From Anaerolinea sp. (GTDB taxonomy: Bacteria; Chloroflexota; Anaerolineae; Aggregatilineales; UBA2796), in the NCBI GenBank assembly GCA_014879835.1, contig JACSRJ010000232.1, positions 1 to 33,385 of the forward strand: DNA of 33,385 nt. The letters run 5' to 3'. This document shows positions 16,992-23,923 of this stretch, in pieces; within the stretch, counting starts at the first letter, position 1, and every line of letters begins with the position of its first letter. Made by a program: the position numbers and the translations under genes. The notes under the pieces were generated by a model. It searched no databases. It was not told where the DNA came from and saw only the letters and a list, made by a program, of their open reading frames with translations.

Positions 16992-17786
16992 TCACCCTTC
17001 TCCTTTGGTGCGTGCAAAACGCGGCTTATACGCCTCTAGACAGATGGTATGGAATGGAAAATGACACCAGCGGGTAACCATGCCGTCCAGCAGAGGCGGA
17101 ATCAGACGTAAAGGCAAAACCGCGGACCATCCGCCTAAGTGGTGAATCTTGGCGAGTACCCGAAACAGCCCTGTGATCTTCTGACTTAAGGCACCACTGC
17201 ACATGCTGATATGTTCGACTTGAAGCCCGGCATGATCACAGAGTTCTTGGAGCATGGCAGGGGAATAACCCCGACGCACGTGCCCACCATCTTCCACCAC
17301 TGGATAAGGTCCCGAATCAGAGCGGCTGATATGACGAAAGAGCAGGTTAGGGGTGGTCAGAAGCAGCCTTCCACCGGGTTTTAGGCAAGCGGACATACTG
17401 CGCATTAAGGCCTGATCATCTAGCAAATGTTCTATCGTCTCCAAACACAAGGCGACTTCAAACTGCCCGATCCAGTCTTTTCGCTCTCCCAAACGGCGCA
17501 GATCAAAGACCTCAAAATGGGTCTCCGGCTGGCGACACAACCGCGCTCGCTCCGCGGCTACCTGCTGATTGCGTTCATCCCAACTGATACCTAATGCTTG
17601 ATAACCGCGTTTTGCTGCACCAATGGTGAAGGCCCCGCTGCCACAGCCAAAGTCGATAAGACGCTCACCATTGCGGGTGTAAGGCAGACGCTGCCGCAGC
17701 CACAACCAGCGATCCAATACCAGCGTATCACCATGAATGAGAGTCGGCGGGAAGCCGAACCAACGCACCAGCAGGGAAGTATTCAT
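16992..17786 (-). CDS. Class I SAM-dependent methyltransferase
   Basis: 264 residues from the ATG at 17786; a TTG at 17792 is possible but less likely given the promoter. Motif I is LIDFGCGSGAFTIGAA (about 43-58), the acidic residue after strand 2 is in GISWDE, and motif III/post-motif regions are VALCLETIEHLLDD and LKPGGRLLLTTPN, a layout like UbiG or Methyltransf_11/25 members. The C-terminal part has hydrophobic stretches (WSAVLPLRLIPPLLDGM) that may touch the membrane. The substrate is unknown. It leads a four-gene minus-strand set with the ATPase, WD40 and DUF5667 genes. A TATAAT box 8 nt before the ATG and the absence of a Shine-Dalgarno sequence suggest a leaderless mRNA. Confidence 0.85.
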   Translation of the reverse strand: MNTSLLVRWFGFPPTLIHGDTLVLDRWLWLRQRLPYTRNGERLIDFGCGSGAFTIGAAKRGYQALGISWDERNQQVAAERARLCRQPETHFEVFDLRRLGERKDWIGQFEVALCLETIEHLLDDQALMRSMSACLKPGGRLLLTTPNLLFRHISRSDSGPYPVVEDGGHVRRGYSPAMLQELCDHAGLQVEHISMCSGALSQKITGLFRVLAKIHHLGGWSAVLPLRLIPPLLDGMVTRWCHFPFHTICLEAYKPRFARTKGEG

Positions 17787-17794
17787 AGTCAAGG

Positions 17795-17823
17795 ATTATA
17801 ATCCCGAAAGGTGAGGAAGTCAG
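17795..17823 (-). promoter_or_regulatory. Promoter for a leaderless mRNA of the minus-strand methyltransferase
   Basis: On the minus strand a perfect TATAAT (17800 to 17795) lies 17 nt after CTGACT (17823-17818; 4 of 6 matches to TTGACA) and 8 nt before the ATG at 17786. Transcription would start at or next to the ATG. Confidence 0.65.
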
Positions 17824-17961
17824 GTACAATAGTGAACCTGAAGCCAACATTCCCGGCGAATGGAAAGTTAATGAATGAACATTGCAGCGATTCACGCTTT
17901 CAAACAAGGTTACGACTTACGCCGTTGAGTGTGTTCACCCTAAACTTATCGAAAGGGGCAG

Positions 17962-17984
17962 TTTGAGGGGGAAGCCCCCTCAAA
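17962..17984. repeat. Perfect hairpin inside the MITE-like element
   Basis: TTTGAGGGGG (17962-17971) and CCCCCTCAAA (17975-17984) pair over 10 bp with the loop AAG. On the plus strand it is followed by two more A's, so no U-run would support termination in that direction. Confidence 0.6.
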
Positions 17985-17996
17985 AACTTCCTTTCC

Positions 17997-18015
17997 CCCT
18001 TCTCCAGTGGAGAAG
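17997..18015. repeat. Palindromic intergenic repeat, copy 2 (inverted)
   Basis: CCCTTCTCCAGTGGAGAAG is the exact reverse complement of the 19-nt core at 12541-12559. It lies inside the MITE-like element, next to pyrimidine- and purine-rich flanks. Confidence 0.6.
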
Positions 18016-18056
18016 AGGGTAGGGGGATGAGGGTAAGTGCGTAACTCCTAATTTAT

Positions 18057-19211
18057 ATGCTCGCTCTGATTTTCAACTTCGCGCTGCTCCTCGGCGCGCA
18101 CCTAACCGCTGTGCAGATTCGTCTGCGCATCCCATGGGGTAATCCATTAGGGACGGAGTATCAAGGCGCACCGGTAGAATTTGCCCTGATTATTCTTGCT
18201 GCGAGCCTGATCAGCTATGGCATTGGGATGCTGCCACTGGCTTCAAAACTCCGCGGACGGCGCGCTTGGCTCTTTGGACTCTCCCTGCTCATGACCATCG
18301 GGGGTGTCCTGATCCTAATCCCGGATGTCTCCCAACTTCAGATGATCTACTTTGGAGTATCGGCGGTGACTCTTGGCCTGATCGCGATTGTCTACCCCGA
18401 CCGCCTTTTGCGCCGTTCCCCACAGGACACTCTATGGTACAACCTCTCACAGTTGTGGAAGGCGCGCACACTGCTTCAATTATGGTTGGGTTACAACATC
18501 CAATCCCGTTACAGCCAGACAATCTTGGGCATCCTATGGATCATCCTGCTGCCCCTTGCGACGGCCGGTGTTTTGTCGATTGCCTTCTCGCAGATTCTAC
18601 AGGTGCAGTATGATGTGCCTTTTGTGTCTTTTTTCCTTTCCGGACTTGTGTGGTACACCCTTTTTAATCAGGGAACCCTGAACAGCATCAATGCCCTGAT
18701 CAGCCGCATGGGGATCATGAATCAAGTGCCCTTCCCGCGGGAAGTGGTGGTACTGCTTTCTTTGGGGGAGACCCTTGTTGATCTCATTTTTGCCTTTGGG
18801 GTCATGGTGATCATCAATTGGGTGAATGGTATTGTGCCCAACGGACAGTATATCTATCTGATTCCCCTGTTGGCGATCCTCGTCTGTTTTACTTTAGGCA
18901 TCATGTTTTTTGTGAGCTGCCTCACTGTTTTTGTGCGGGATGTGCCTCAGTTGGTCTCAGTGGTGCTTCAGCTCCTTTTTTATTTGACACCACTCCTTTA
19001 CCCTGTAAGCCAGATTCCCGACCGACTGCGGGTGCTGATATTGATCAACCCGCTTGCAGGCGTGATTCAAGGCTTTCGTGAAGTGATCCTGTATGCCCGC
19101 CCACCCGACATTGTGACCCTCTATTACCCAACAGCGTTTGCACTGACCCTGCTGTATGTTGGGTACATCTATTTCATCACCAACAAGGATCGAGTCACAG
19201 ACTACGCATGA
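18057..19211 (+). CDS. ABC-2 type polysaccharide export permease (Wzm-like) with extra N-terminal membrane domain
   Basis: 384 residues, about 120 more than a usual Wzm/KpsM permease. The core (about 130-384) is typical: LWLGYNIQSRYSQTILGILWIILLPL is the amphipathic entry helix and first membrane helix, and later segments include FVRDVPQLVSVVLQLLFYLTPLLYP, which ends in the family's FYxTPxxYP motif. It forms the membrane pore for a lipid-linked glycan together with the ATPase encoded next, whose ATG overlaps this stop (ATGA). The extra N-terminus (1-120) has about four hydrophobic helices and looks like the N-terminal bundle of sugar-phosphate transferases, but this is only a resemblance. No Shine-Dalgarno sequence precedes the ATG, and the MITE-like element ends 11 bp upstream with an in-frame TAA at 18042, so the original start or leader may have been lost. 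Confidence 0.85.
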   Translation: MLALIFNFALLLGAHLTAVQIRLRIPWGNPLGTEYQGAPVEFALIILAASLISYGIGMLPLASKLRGRRAWLFGLSLLMTIGGVLILIPDVSQLQMIYFGVSAVTLGLIAIVYPDRLLRRSPQDTLWYNLSQLWKARTLLQLWLGYNIQSRYSQTILGILWIILLPLATAGVLSIAFSQILQVQYDVPFVSFFLSGLVWYTLFNQGTLNSINALISRMGIMNQVPFPREVVVLLSLGETLVDLIFAFGVMVIINWVNGIVPNGQYIYLIPLLAILVCFTLGIMFFVSCLTVFVRDVPQLVSVVLQLLFYLTPLLYPVSQIPDRLRVLILINPLAGVIQGFREVILYARPPDIVTLYYPTAFALTLLYVGYIYFITNKDRVTDYA

Positions 19212-19981
19212 GCCACGCACACGCGCCTATCATCAGCGTTGAGAAACTTTATAAACAGTATGTGCGAGCGGAGCAGCGCCCAAGTTTTCGCCATGAGGCC
19301 GTCAATGCCCTCCGCCAAATCCTGAATCGGCGTCCCACGCTTCAGTCAAAGCAGTTCTGGGCACTCGAAGATGTATCCTTCACGATCAATCGAGGCGAAT
19401 CCGTGGCTATTGTGGGCCGTAACGGGTCCGGCAAGACAACTTTACTGCGCTTGATCAGCGGAATCATGCCGCCCACCAAAGGGAAGGTGATGGTGCAGGG
19501 CAAGTTTGCGGCTCTTCTGTCGCTTGGGGCGGGCTTTCTGCCTGATCTCACCGGGCGCAAGAACATTTACCTCAACGCCGCGATTCATGGGGTCCCCCCC
19601 CGTGAAACCGATAAGATCATCGATGAGATCATCGATTTTGCAGAGATACGACCATTTATCGATTCGCCCTTGAAGCATTACTCCAGCGGTATGAGCGCAC
19701 GTTTGGGATTCAGTGTTGCGGTTCACATCTTGCCCGATATTGTCCTGATCGATGAGGTACTGTCAGTTGGCGATGCGGCTTTTCAAGAGAAGTGCAACCG
19801 CCGTGTCCTTGATCTCAAAACGCAGGGTCGAACCTTACTGCTGGTATCCCATGCGGGCGAAACGATCCGAACCCTATGTGAGCGGAGTTTGTGGCTGCAC
19901 AAGGGCAAACTAATGCAAGATGGGCAGACTCATTTGGTGATGGATGCATACGAAGAATTTTTGACCCAAGAGGAGTCCTGA
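19208..19981 (+). CDS. ABC transporter ATPase for polysaccharide export (Wzt/TagH/KpsT-like)
   Basis: 257 residues. Walker A is GRNGSGKT (70-77), the signature is YSSGM (158-162; SSGM in place of LSGGQ, as is normal in Wzt/TagH), and Walker B is IVLIDE (178-183) followed by VLSVGD. The N-terminus has the insertion before the Walker A strand (RPSFRHEAVNALRQIL) typical of this export group. It would drive flipping of lipid-linked glycan through the permease encoded just before it; the two genes overlap by 4 bp. The protein ends soon after the nucleotide-binding domain, so it lacks the C-terminal sugar-binding domain of long Wzt proteins, and length or cap sensing must happen otherwise. Assignment is secure; the glycan is unknown but fits the glycosyltransferases and methyltransferases in the window. 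Confidence 0.93.
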   Translation: MSHAHAPIISVEKLYKQYVRAEQRPSFRHEAVNALRQILNRRPTLQSKQFWALEDVSFTINRGESVAIVGRNGSGKTTLLRLISGIMPPTKGKVMVQGKFAALLSLGAGFLPDLTGRKNIYLNAAIHGVPPRETDKIIDEIIDFAEIRPFIDSPLKHYSSGMSARLGFSVAVHILPDIVLIDEVLSVGDAAFQEKCNRRVLDLKTQGRTLLLVSHAGETIRTLCERSLWLHKGKLMQDGQTHLVMDAYEEFLTQEES

Positions 19982-19984
19982 TCG

Positions 19985-21094
19985 ATGACTCTGCATCCAA
20001 TATGGGATCTGATACTTCGCCTGCTCATCTTAATCGTTGCTGGGTACATCATTGTTCGGGGTATATCTTCGGCTGTGCGCACTTTTGTGCTGCCCCGAAG
20101 CGCTTATGATCCGATCTCCAGCACCACCTTTCGGGCAACTTCTGCGCTTTTTCGCTTGATCATGCGCCTTCGCAGGATTGACAGCTACGAGGGACGCGAC
20201 AAATTGATGGCTTTGTTTGCGCCCATTGCACTGCTGCTGCTCCCTACAGTGTGGATCACCACCGTCTTGATTGGTTTTGCCCTGATCTATTGGTCTCTTG
20301 GATCGGCGGATTTGGTGACGGCATTTTCCCTAAGTGGCTCCTCGATCACAACCTTGGGGTTTGCCACCTCGGAATTCCCTGCGATTCGCGCTCTAGAGTT
20401 TTTAGAAGCAGTGATCGGGTTGGTCTTAACGGCCCTGCTGATCTCTTACCTCCCCACCATTTACAGCGCCTTCTCCCGTCGTGAAACTGCGGTGGCAATG
20501 CTCGAAGTACGCGCTGGAACGCCGCCTTTTGTGGCGACTATGGTGGAGCGCTTTCATCGTTTGGGCCGGCTTGATCGAATGGGCGAAATCTGGAGCACAT
20601 GGGAACAGTGGTTTGCGGAGATTGACGAAACCCATACTTCTCTGGTTGCACTGGTCTTTTTTCGCTCACCTCGCGGGGATCGTTCATGGATAACGGCTGC
20701 CGGGGCAGTCCTTGACAGCGCCTCATTTACTGTCTCGGTGCTGAACATTCCGAGAGATGTCGAGGCTCAAATCTGCATTCGTGCGGGATTCTTGGCTCTG
20801 CGACATATTGCCGATTACTTCAGCATCCCTTATAACCCTGATCCGCAGCCAGATGACCCGATCAGCGTCAGCCGATCTGAGTTTGATGAGGTCTGCGCTG
20901 AACTAGAGGCATTGGGGGTCGAATTAAAGCCTGACCGCGATCAAGCATGGCGGGATTTTGCGGGTTGGCGGGTGAACTATGATACGGTGCTGTTAGCCCT
21001 AGCCCGGCTTACGATGGCACCCTACGCGCCGTGGTCGTCTGATCGTTCGATCCTCGCCACAAGCGCGGCCAGCCCCAAACGCCTTAAGAAGTGA
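19985..21094 (+). CDS. Two-helix pore protein resembling potassium channels, with cytosolic domain
   Basis: 369 residues. Hydrophobic helices lie at about 8-26, 77-103 and 137-160. Between the last two is a pore-loop-like segment, SLSGSSITTLGFATSEF (115-131), in which TTLGF (122-126) stands where K+ channels have TTVGYG. The pattern helix, pore loop, helix matches the 'ion channel 2' fold, but the filter is Leu-Gly-Phe-Ala instead of Val-Gly-Tyr-Gly, so selectivity is uncertain. The remaining 200 residues are soluble, with a helical region (VERFHRLGRLDRMGEIWSTW) and no RCK nucleotide motif (GxGxxG). The ATG is 3 bp after the Wzt stop, so it is probably co-transcribed. The end overlaps the convergent kinase gene by 11 bp. 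Naming it a channel is an inference from the pore loop. Confidence 0.6.
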   Translation: MTLHPIWDLILRLLILIVAGYIIVRGISSAVRTFVLPRSAYDPISSTTFRATSALFRLIMRLRRIDSYEGRDKLMALFAPIALLLLPTVWITTVLIGFALIYWSLGSADLVTAFSLSGSSITTLGFATSEFPAIRALEFLEAVIGLVLTALLISYLPTIYSAFSRRETAVAMLEVRAGTPPFVATMVERFHRLGRLDRMGEIWSTWEQWFAEIDETHTSLVALVFFRSPRGDRSWITAAGAVLDSASFTVSVLNIPRDVEAQICIRAGFLALRHIADYFSIPYNPDPQPDDPISVSRSEFDEVCAELEALGVELKPDRDQAWRDFAGWRVNYDTVLLALARLTMAPYAPWSSDRSILATSAASPKRLKK

Positions 21095-22847
21095 GTGCGG
21101 GCAGGATCACCCGAAAAGTACTGCCTTTTCCCGCAGCGCTTTCCACCTCGATCTTGCCCCCATGCACATCGACGATCTTCTTAACGATGGCCAGCCCTAG
21201 ACCGCTTCCACCGGTATGAGAAGCACGCGCTTTATCCGCTCGAAAGAATCGGTCAAAAATATAGGGCAGGTCTTCTTCGCTGATCCCTAAGCCTGTGTCG
21301 GAGACCTCAAACACCACGTGATCCTCTCGGAGGAAGGTGCGGAGGGTGATTTTTCCGTTGGGCAGTGAATAACGCACCGCATTTTCCACCAAATTCTGTG
21401 CGACTCGCCCAAATTCGTGACTGTCCACAGAAGCAACCACTGGCTGCGGTGAGGGTATAAAGATGAGATCACATCCCTTGCGCCGGCTTTCTTCTTCAAA
21501 TTTGATGAACATATCATGCCCAAACAGATTCAAATCAGTTGGCTGAAATTTGTAGGATGCGTGTTGATCAAGCCTCACCATATCAAGCATCACATTGAGC
21601 AATTGGGTGAGCCGATCCGCATTACCCCGCAGCCCCTCGATCCGATCTTTCAGCACCTCGGTCAGGGATTCAACCCCTTCTGGTGCGGGTGAGAGTCCGC
21701 TGAGTCGTTCTAACAATTGAATCAGGTACTGCTGGATCACATAGGCAGAGGTGGTGAGAGCCGTGATCGGCGTGCGCAGATCGTGAGAGGTATCACTGAT
21801 GAACATCTCCAACATTCGCATTCGGGCCCGTTCAACCGCCAGTTCAAGGGTCTGCTGCTCTGCCACCAACCGCTCCCGAATGTCACGTAGGACGGTCTGC
21901 CGCATCACTTTACCACCGACCCTGACAGGTGCGCCTAAAGCCTCCACTTCAATGATCGTCTTGTTGGGCAGCACCAGACGCTCCCGCATGGGCACTTGTT
22001 CGCGGATATTGTTGCGGATGATGTTATGGGCAACTTCGCGGTCCTCAGGGTGAACCAGATCGGCCGGCCGGATGCCCTGTGCGTCTGCGACATTTAACCC
22101 CAGCATCTTTTCAGCGGCAGGGTTCAAATAGATCAAACGATCCTCATGGGCAAGAACGATTGCATCTGGCGACATTTCCACGAGGGTTCGGTAGCGACTC
22201 TCGCTTTCAAGCAGTTCAGCGCTGCGCATGGCTTCAATTTGATTGCGTTGATCGATCACAATGAGGATCAGGATCGAGATAATCAGAGTAAAACCAAAAG
22301 GGCTGGCAGGGCTGAAGAACTGACTGAGCGGTTCCCCAGAGAGTTGAAGGGTATACCATGTAAGGACTGCGGCGATTATCTCTTGAATGATCACCAAAAT
22401 CACCACATATCTCAAGGGCAGGAGAGATGCTCCTAGAAGAACAGTCAAAACAAAGAAGTTGGCGGTGGTGAGGTAGCCGGGTTCGTCATAGGGTAGGCTG
22501 GCAATGGTGATCAAAAGTGAGATCATCAAGATGGTGCAGACAGCAGCGATCTGATAGTGCCCAGTCCGATTGAGGATATACAACCCAACAAGGATTCCGA
22601 TGGCCGCCAACACAAAGACCGAAAAAGCATCCAGTGCCTTATCCGCACTCGTTAAATAGCTGGCAATGCTGAGTCCCAACGAAATGACGATGATGGTCAG
22701 AAGAAATACCGACAAGAACCGAGACTGTTCTCGCTTACTGCTGTCAGTAAGGGCACGGGCAGGCTCCACAAGCTGATTCAAGATCGCCTGCAAGCGCTGC
22801 AAAAGGGAATGGGAGGCAGTGCCGCCCTTGGTTGTGGTATCGGTCAT
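21084..22847 (-). CDS. Membrane-bound PAS sensor histidine kinase (orphan)
   Basis: 587 residues. Six membrane helices (about 44-64, 74-92, 99-118, 127-143, 146-168 and 184-200) form a compact sensor bundle without a large outside loop. A PAS domain follows (about 213-325; YRTLVEMSPDAIVLAHEDRLIYLNPAA), then a short coiled coil. The HisKA domain holds the phosphorylated His355 in SHDLRTP. The ATPase domain has the N box NLVENA (485-490), G1 DTGLG (517-521), the F box (YIFDRFF) and G2 GGSGLGL (546-552). All catalytic boxes are intact. No response regulator gene is adjacent, so its partner is elsewhere. The signal is unknown; the bundle plus PAS suggests membrane state or a small ligand. An inverted repeat about 50-80 bp upstream (22896-22930) may regulate it. 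Confidence 0.93.
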   Translation of the reverse strand: MTDTTTKGGTASHSLLQRLQAILNQLVEPARALTDSSKREQSRFLSVFLLTIIVISLGLSIASYLTSADKALDAFSVFVLAAIGILVGLYILNRTGHYQIAAVCTILMISLLITIASLPYDEPGYLTTANFFVLTVLLGASLLPLRYVVILVIIQEIIAAVLTWYTLQLSGEPLSQFFSPASPFGFTLIISILILIVIDQRNQIEAMRSAELLESESRYRTLVEMSPDAIVLAHEDRLIYLNPAAEKMLGLNVADAQGIRPADLVHPEDREVAHNIIRNNIREQVPMRERLVLPNKTIIEVEALGAPVRVGGKVMRQTVLRDIRERLVAEQQTLELAVERARMRMLEMFISDTSHDLRTPITALTTSAYVIQQYLIQLLERLSGLSPAPEGVESLTEVLKDRIEGLRGNADRLTQLLNVMLDMVRLDQHASYKFQPTDLNLFGHDMFIKFEEESRRKGCDLIFIPSPQPVVASVDSHEFGRVAQNLVENAVRYSLPNGKITLRTFLREDHVVFEVSDTGLGISEEDLPYIFDRFFRADKARASHTGGSGLGLAIVKKIVDVHGGKIEVESAAGKGSTFRVILPALTS

Positions 22848-23072
22848 CCTATGCGGCCCTTGTACAGGTCGTGGATTAGGGTACAGTCCAAATTGTAACC
22901 TAAAGTTAACCGAGGATCACTTTAAGGTTAGGGCAGCGCCGGGTATTTTGGATCGGGTAAGTCCACGCAATCGCGCATCAATTCTTCCTTATGCGCATTT
23001 TTTATGGATGGTAGGTTTGCTCCTAAACGGAAATGATGAACTTCTTGATAAAAGTTTAGACAATTCCTGATC
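22848..23072. other. Intergenic region before the T-box promoter
   Basis: No credible gene. It holds the inverted repeat at 22896-22930 and a short hairpin, GCGCAT (22973-22978) with ATGCGC (22991-22996), followed by ATTTTTTA (22997-23004). This looks like a small plus-strand terminator, but no plus-strand gene ends here, so an unseen small transcript or chance is possible. Confidence 0.4.
22896..22930. repeat. Inverted repeat upstream of the histidine kinase
   Basis: TAACCTAAAG (22896-22905) and CTTTAAGGTTA (22920-22930) are inverted copies differing by one extra base, 14 bp apart. The position, 49-83 bp before the kinase start, suits an operator, but no regulator is known. Confidence 0.4.
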
Positions 23073-23102
23073 TTGACCGTCTTACGCTCCGTGTGCTATC
23101 CT
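23073..23102 (+). promoter_or_regulatory. Sigma70-like promoter of the T-box operon
   Basis: TTGACC (23073-23078) and TATCCT (23097-23102) are 18 bp apart. Transcription would start at about 23109, roughly 18 nt before the first T-box stem. The match and position are good, but this is a prediction. Confidence 0.6.
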
Positions 23103-23126
23103 GTAGCTACATTGTATATACCTCAA

Positions 23127-23397
23127 CAGCGACGACGGAAACGAGTAATCGGCGCGCAGCGTACAGAGAATCCGGGTATGGTGAAAGCCGGGTCGGGAGC
23201 GCCTTTGAACATCCTTCCTGATGCTGCACGCTGAACGCGGGTTCGACTCGCCACTAAGCGCTGCCGGCCCCGCCCGTTATGCGGACAAAGCGCCTCCGAT
23301 GGGCACATCGATGAACATCGGCAGGAAGCGGGGTGGAACCACGGGAGACTGATGATCAAATGCTCTCGTCCTTGCCGGACGAGGGCATTTTTATTTT
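23127..23397 (+). promoter_or_regulatory. T-box riboswitch, specifier AUC (isoleucine), with transcription terminator
   Basis: A full class I T-box leader. In stem I, CAGC (23127-23130) pairs with GCTG (23223-23226), a GA-type kink-turn lies between GACGAC (23131-23136) and TGAT (23219-23222), and GGAA (23137-23140) pairs with TTCC (23215-23218). The specifier loop has AGTA on one side and GAA (23207-23209), C, ATC (23211-23213), C on the other, and GGCGC (23151-23155) pairs with GCGCC (23199-23203). The top has AGAGA (23165-23169) and GGTG (23180-23183), the tRNA-elbow contacts. Stem II (around 23236-23252) follows. The T-box core is GGGTGGAACCACGGG (23331-23345), where TGGA binds the uncharged tRNA end. 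CGGGAG (23342-23347) can pair with CTCTCG (23363-23368) as antiterminator, excluding the terminator. By analogy with glyQS (GAA-N-codon), the codon is AUC. Uncharged tRNA would switch the operon on. Confidence 0.92.
23360..23397 (+). terminator. T-box intrinsic terminator
   Basis: ATGCTCTCGTCC (23360-23371) pairs with GGACGAGGGCAT (23377-23388) over 12 bp with one G-U pair and loop TTGCC, followed by TTTTATTTT (23389-23397). It overlaps the bases needed for the antiterminator. Confidence 0.93.
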
Positions 23398-23435
23398 GGA
23401 CACCAATACACATTAACCACGCGGAGTGTAGGATT

Positions 23436-23921
23436 TTGAGCGGAGCAAATGATTTGGTGGTGAGACCCGCCAAACCAGCAGATTTAGGACGAATGCGCGC
23501 TATGTGGAGTGAAGCCGCGATCCAGTTGGTCAAACTTGATCCTCGGCAGCGCCTTGCCCCTGACGCTGAGCAGGTCTGGGAGAAGGCTGCTGAGGCATGG
23601 CTTCAACGATCAGAAGTCGCGGTCTTTGTAGCAGTAATTGACCAAAACCCGATTGCCTACATCGTAGGGCAGATCGAAGCTGCACGCCCCGGTTTTGTAC
23701 CTGAGCGAATTGGGGTGGTGAGTGAGTTAGCGGTGGATTTTCACGCCAAACGGGGCGGCTTGGGGCGCATCCTGCTAGATACCCTTCAAAAGTGGTTTAA
23801 GGCACAAGGTGTGACGAGTCTTGAAGCCCGTGTCCCCTTAGCGCACCCGGTTGCACAAGCCTTCTGGCGCGCTGTGGGCGCAGGCAAGATCAGTGAACAG
23901 ATGTGGCTAAGGTTGGACTGA
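23436..23921 (+). CDS. GNAT-family N-acetyltransferase
   Basis: About 161 residues from TTG 23436, a usual GNAT length. The start is near LVVRPAKPADLGRMRAMW, the 'IRxAxxxDL' first strand of GNAT enzymes. The middle has VFVAVIDQNPIAYIVGQIE and VSELAVDFHAKRGGLGRILLDTL, the acetyl-CoA binding loop (R-x-x-G-x-G/A motif seen as KRGGLG). The C-terminal part, LEARVPLAHPVAQAFWRAVGA, is the usual end. It would acetylate an amine or small molecule; the substrate is unknown. An ATG at 23352 is in frame but lies inside the T-box terminator region, so it is not the start. TTG 23436 has GGAG (23423-23426) 9 nt upstream; TTG 23454 or GTG 23457 are alternatives. It is the first gene behind the Ile T-box. Confidence 0.8.
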   Translation: MSGANDLVVRPAKPADLGRMRAMWSEAAIQLVKLDPRQRLAPDAEQVWEKAAEAWLQRSEVAVFVAVIDQNPIAYIVGQIEAARPGFVPERIGVVSELAVDFHAKRGGLGRILLDTLQKWFKAQGVTSLEARVPLAHPVAQAFWRAVGAGKISEQMWLRLD

Positions 23922-23923
23922 AG

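Larger units (their letters stand above)
17909..18045. mobile_element. Putative MITE-like element with terminal inverted repeats
   Basis: The left end GTTACGACTTAC (17909-17920) is the reverse complement of the right end GTAAGTGCGTAAC (18033-18045) except for one extra base. The 137-bp interior has no gene. It holds a 10-bp hairpin (17962-17971 with 17975-17984, loop AAG) and the second copy of the palindromic repeat seen at 12537-12561. No clear target-site duplication is visible. No transposase is present, so the element would be non-autonomous. Confidence 0.5.

Noticed and set aside
17824-17829. TACAAT as a plus-strand -10 box for the ABC exporter
   Set aside because: No -35-like sequence sits 16-18 bp upstream, and the start is 230 bp away beyond the MITE-like element.
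22973-23004. Terminator-like hairpin with a T-run before the T-box promoter
   Set aside because: The stem is only 6 bp with a 12-nt loop, and no plus-strand gene ends upstream; not strong enough for a separate terminator call.
23334-23337. Reading the T-box as a glycine or cysteine leader because of TGGA
   Set aside because: The specifier loop, aligned by its kink-turn, flanking stems and GAA, gives AUC, and ileS is downstream; I kept Ile and reported the conflict as a finding.
23352-23435. ATG at 23352 as start of the GNAT gene
   Set aside because: It lies in the T-box antiterminator/terminator segment and would add 28 residues unlike any GNAT N-terminus; TTG 23436 has a ribosome site in front.
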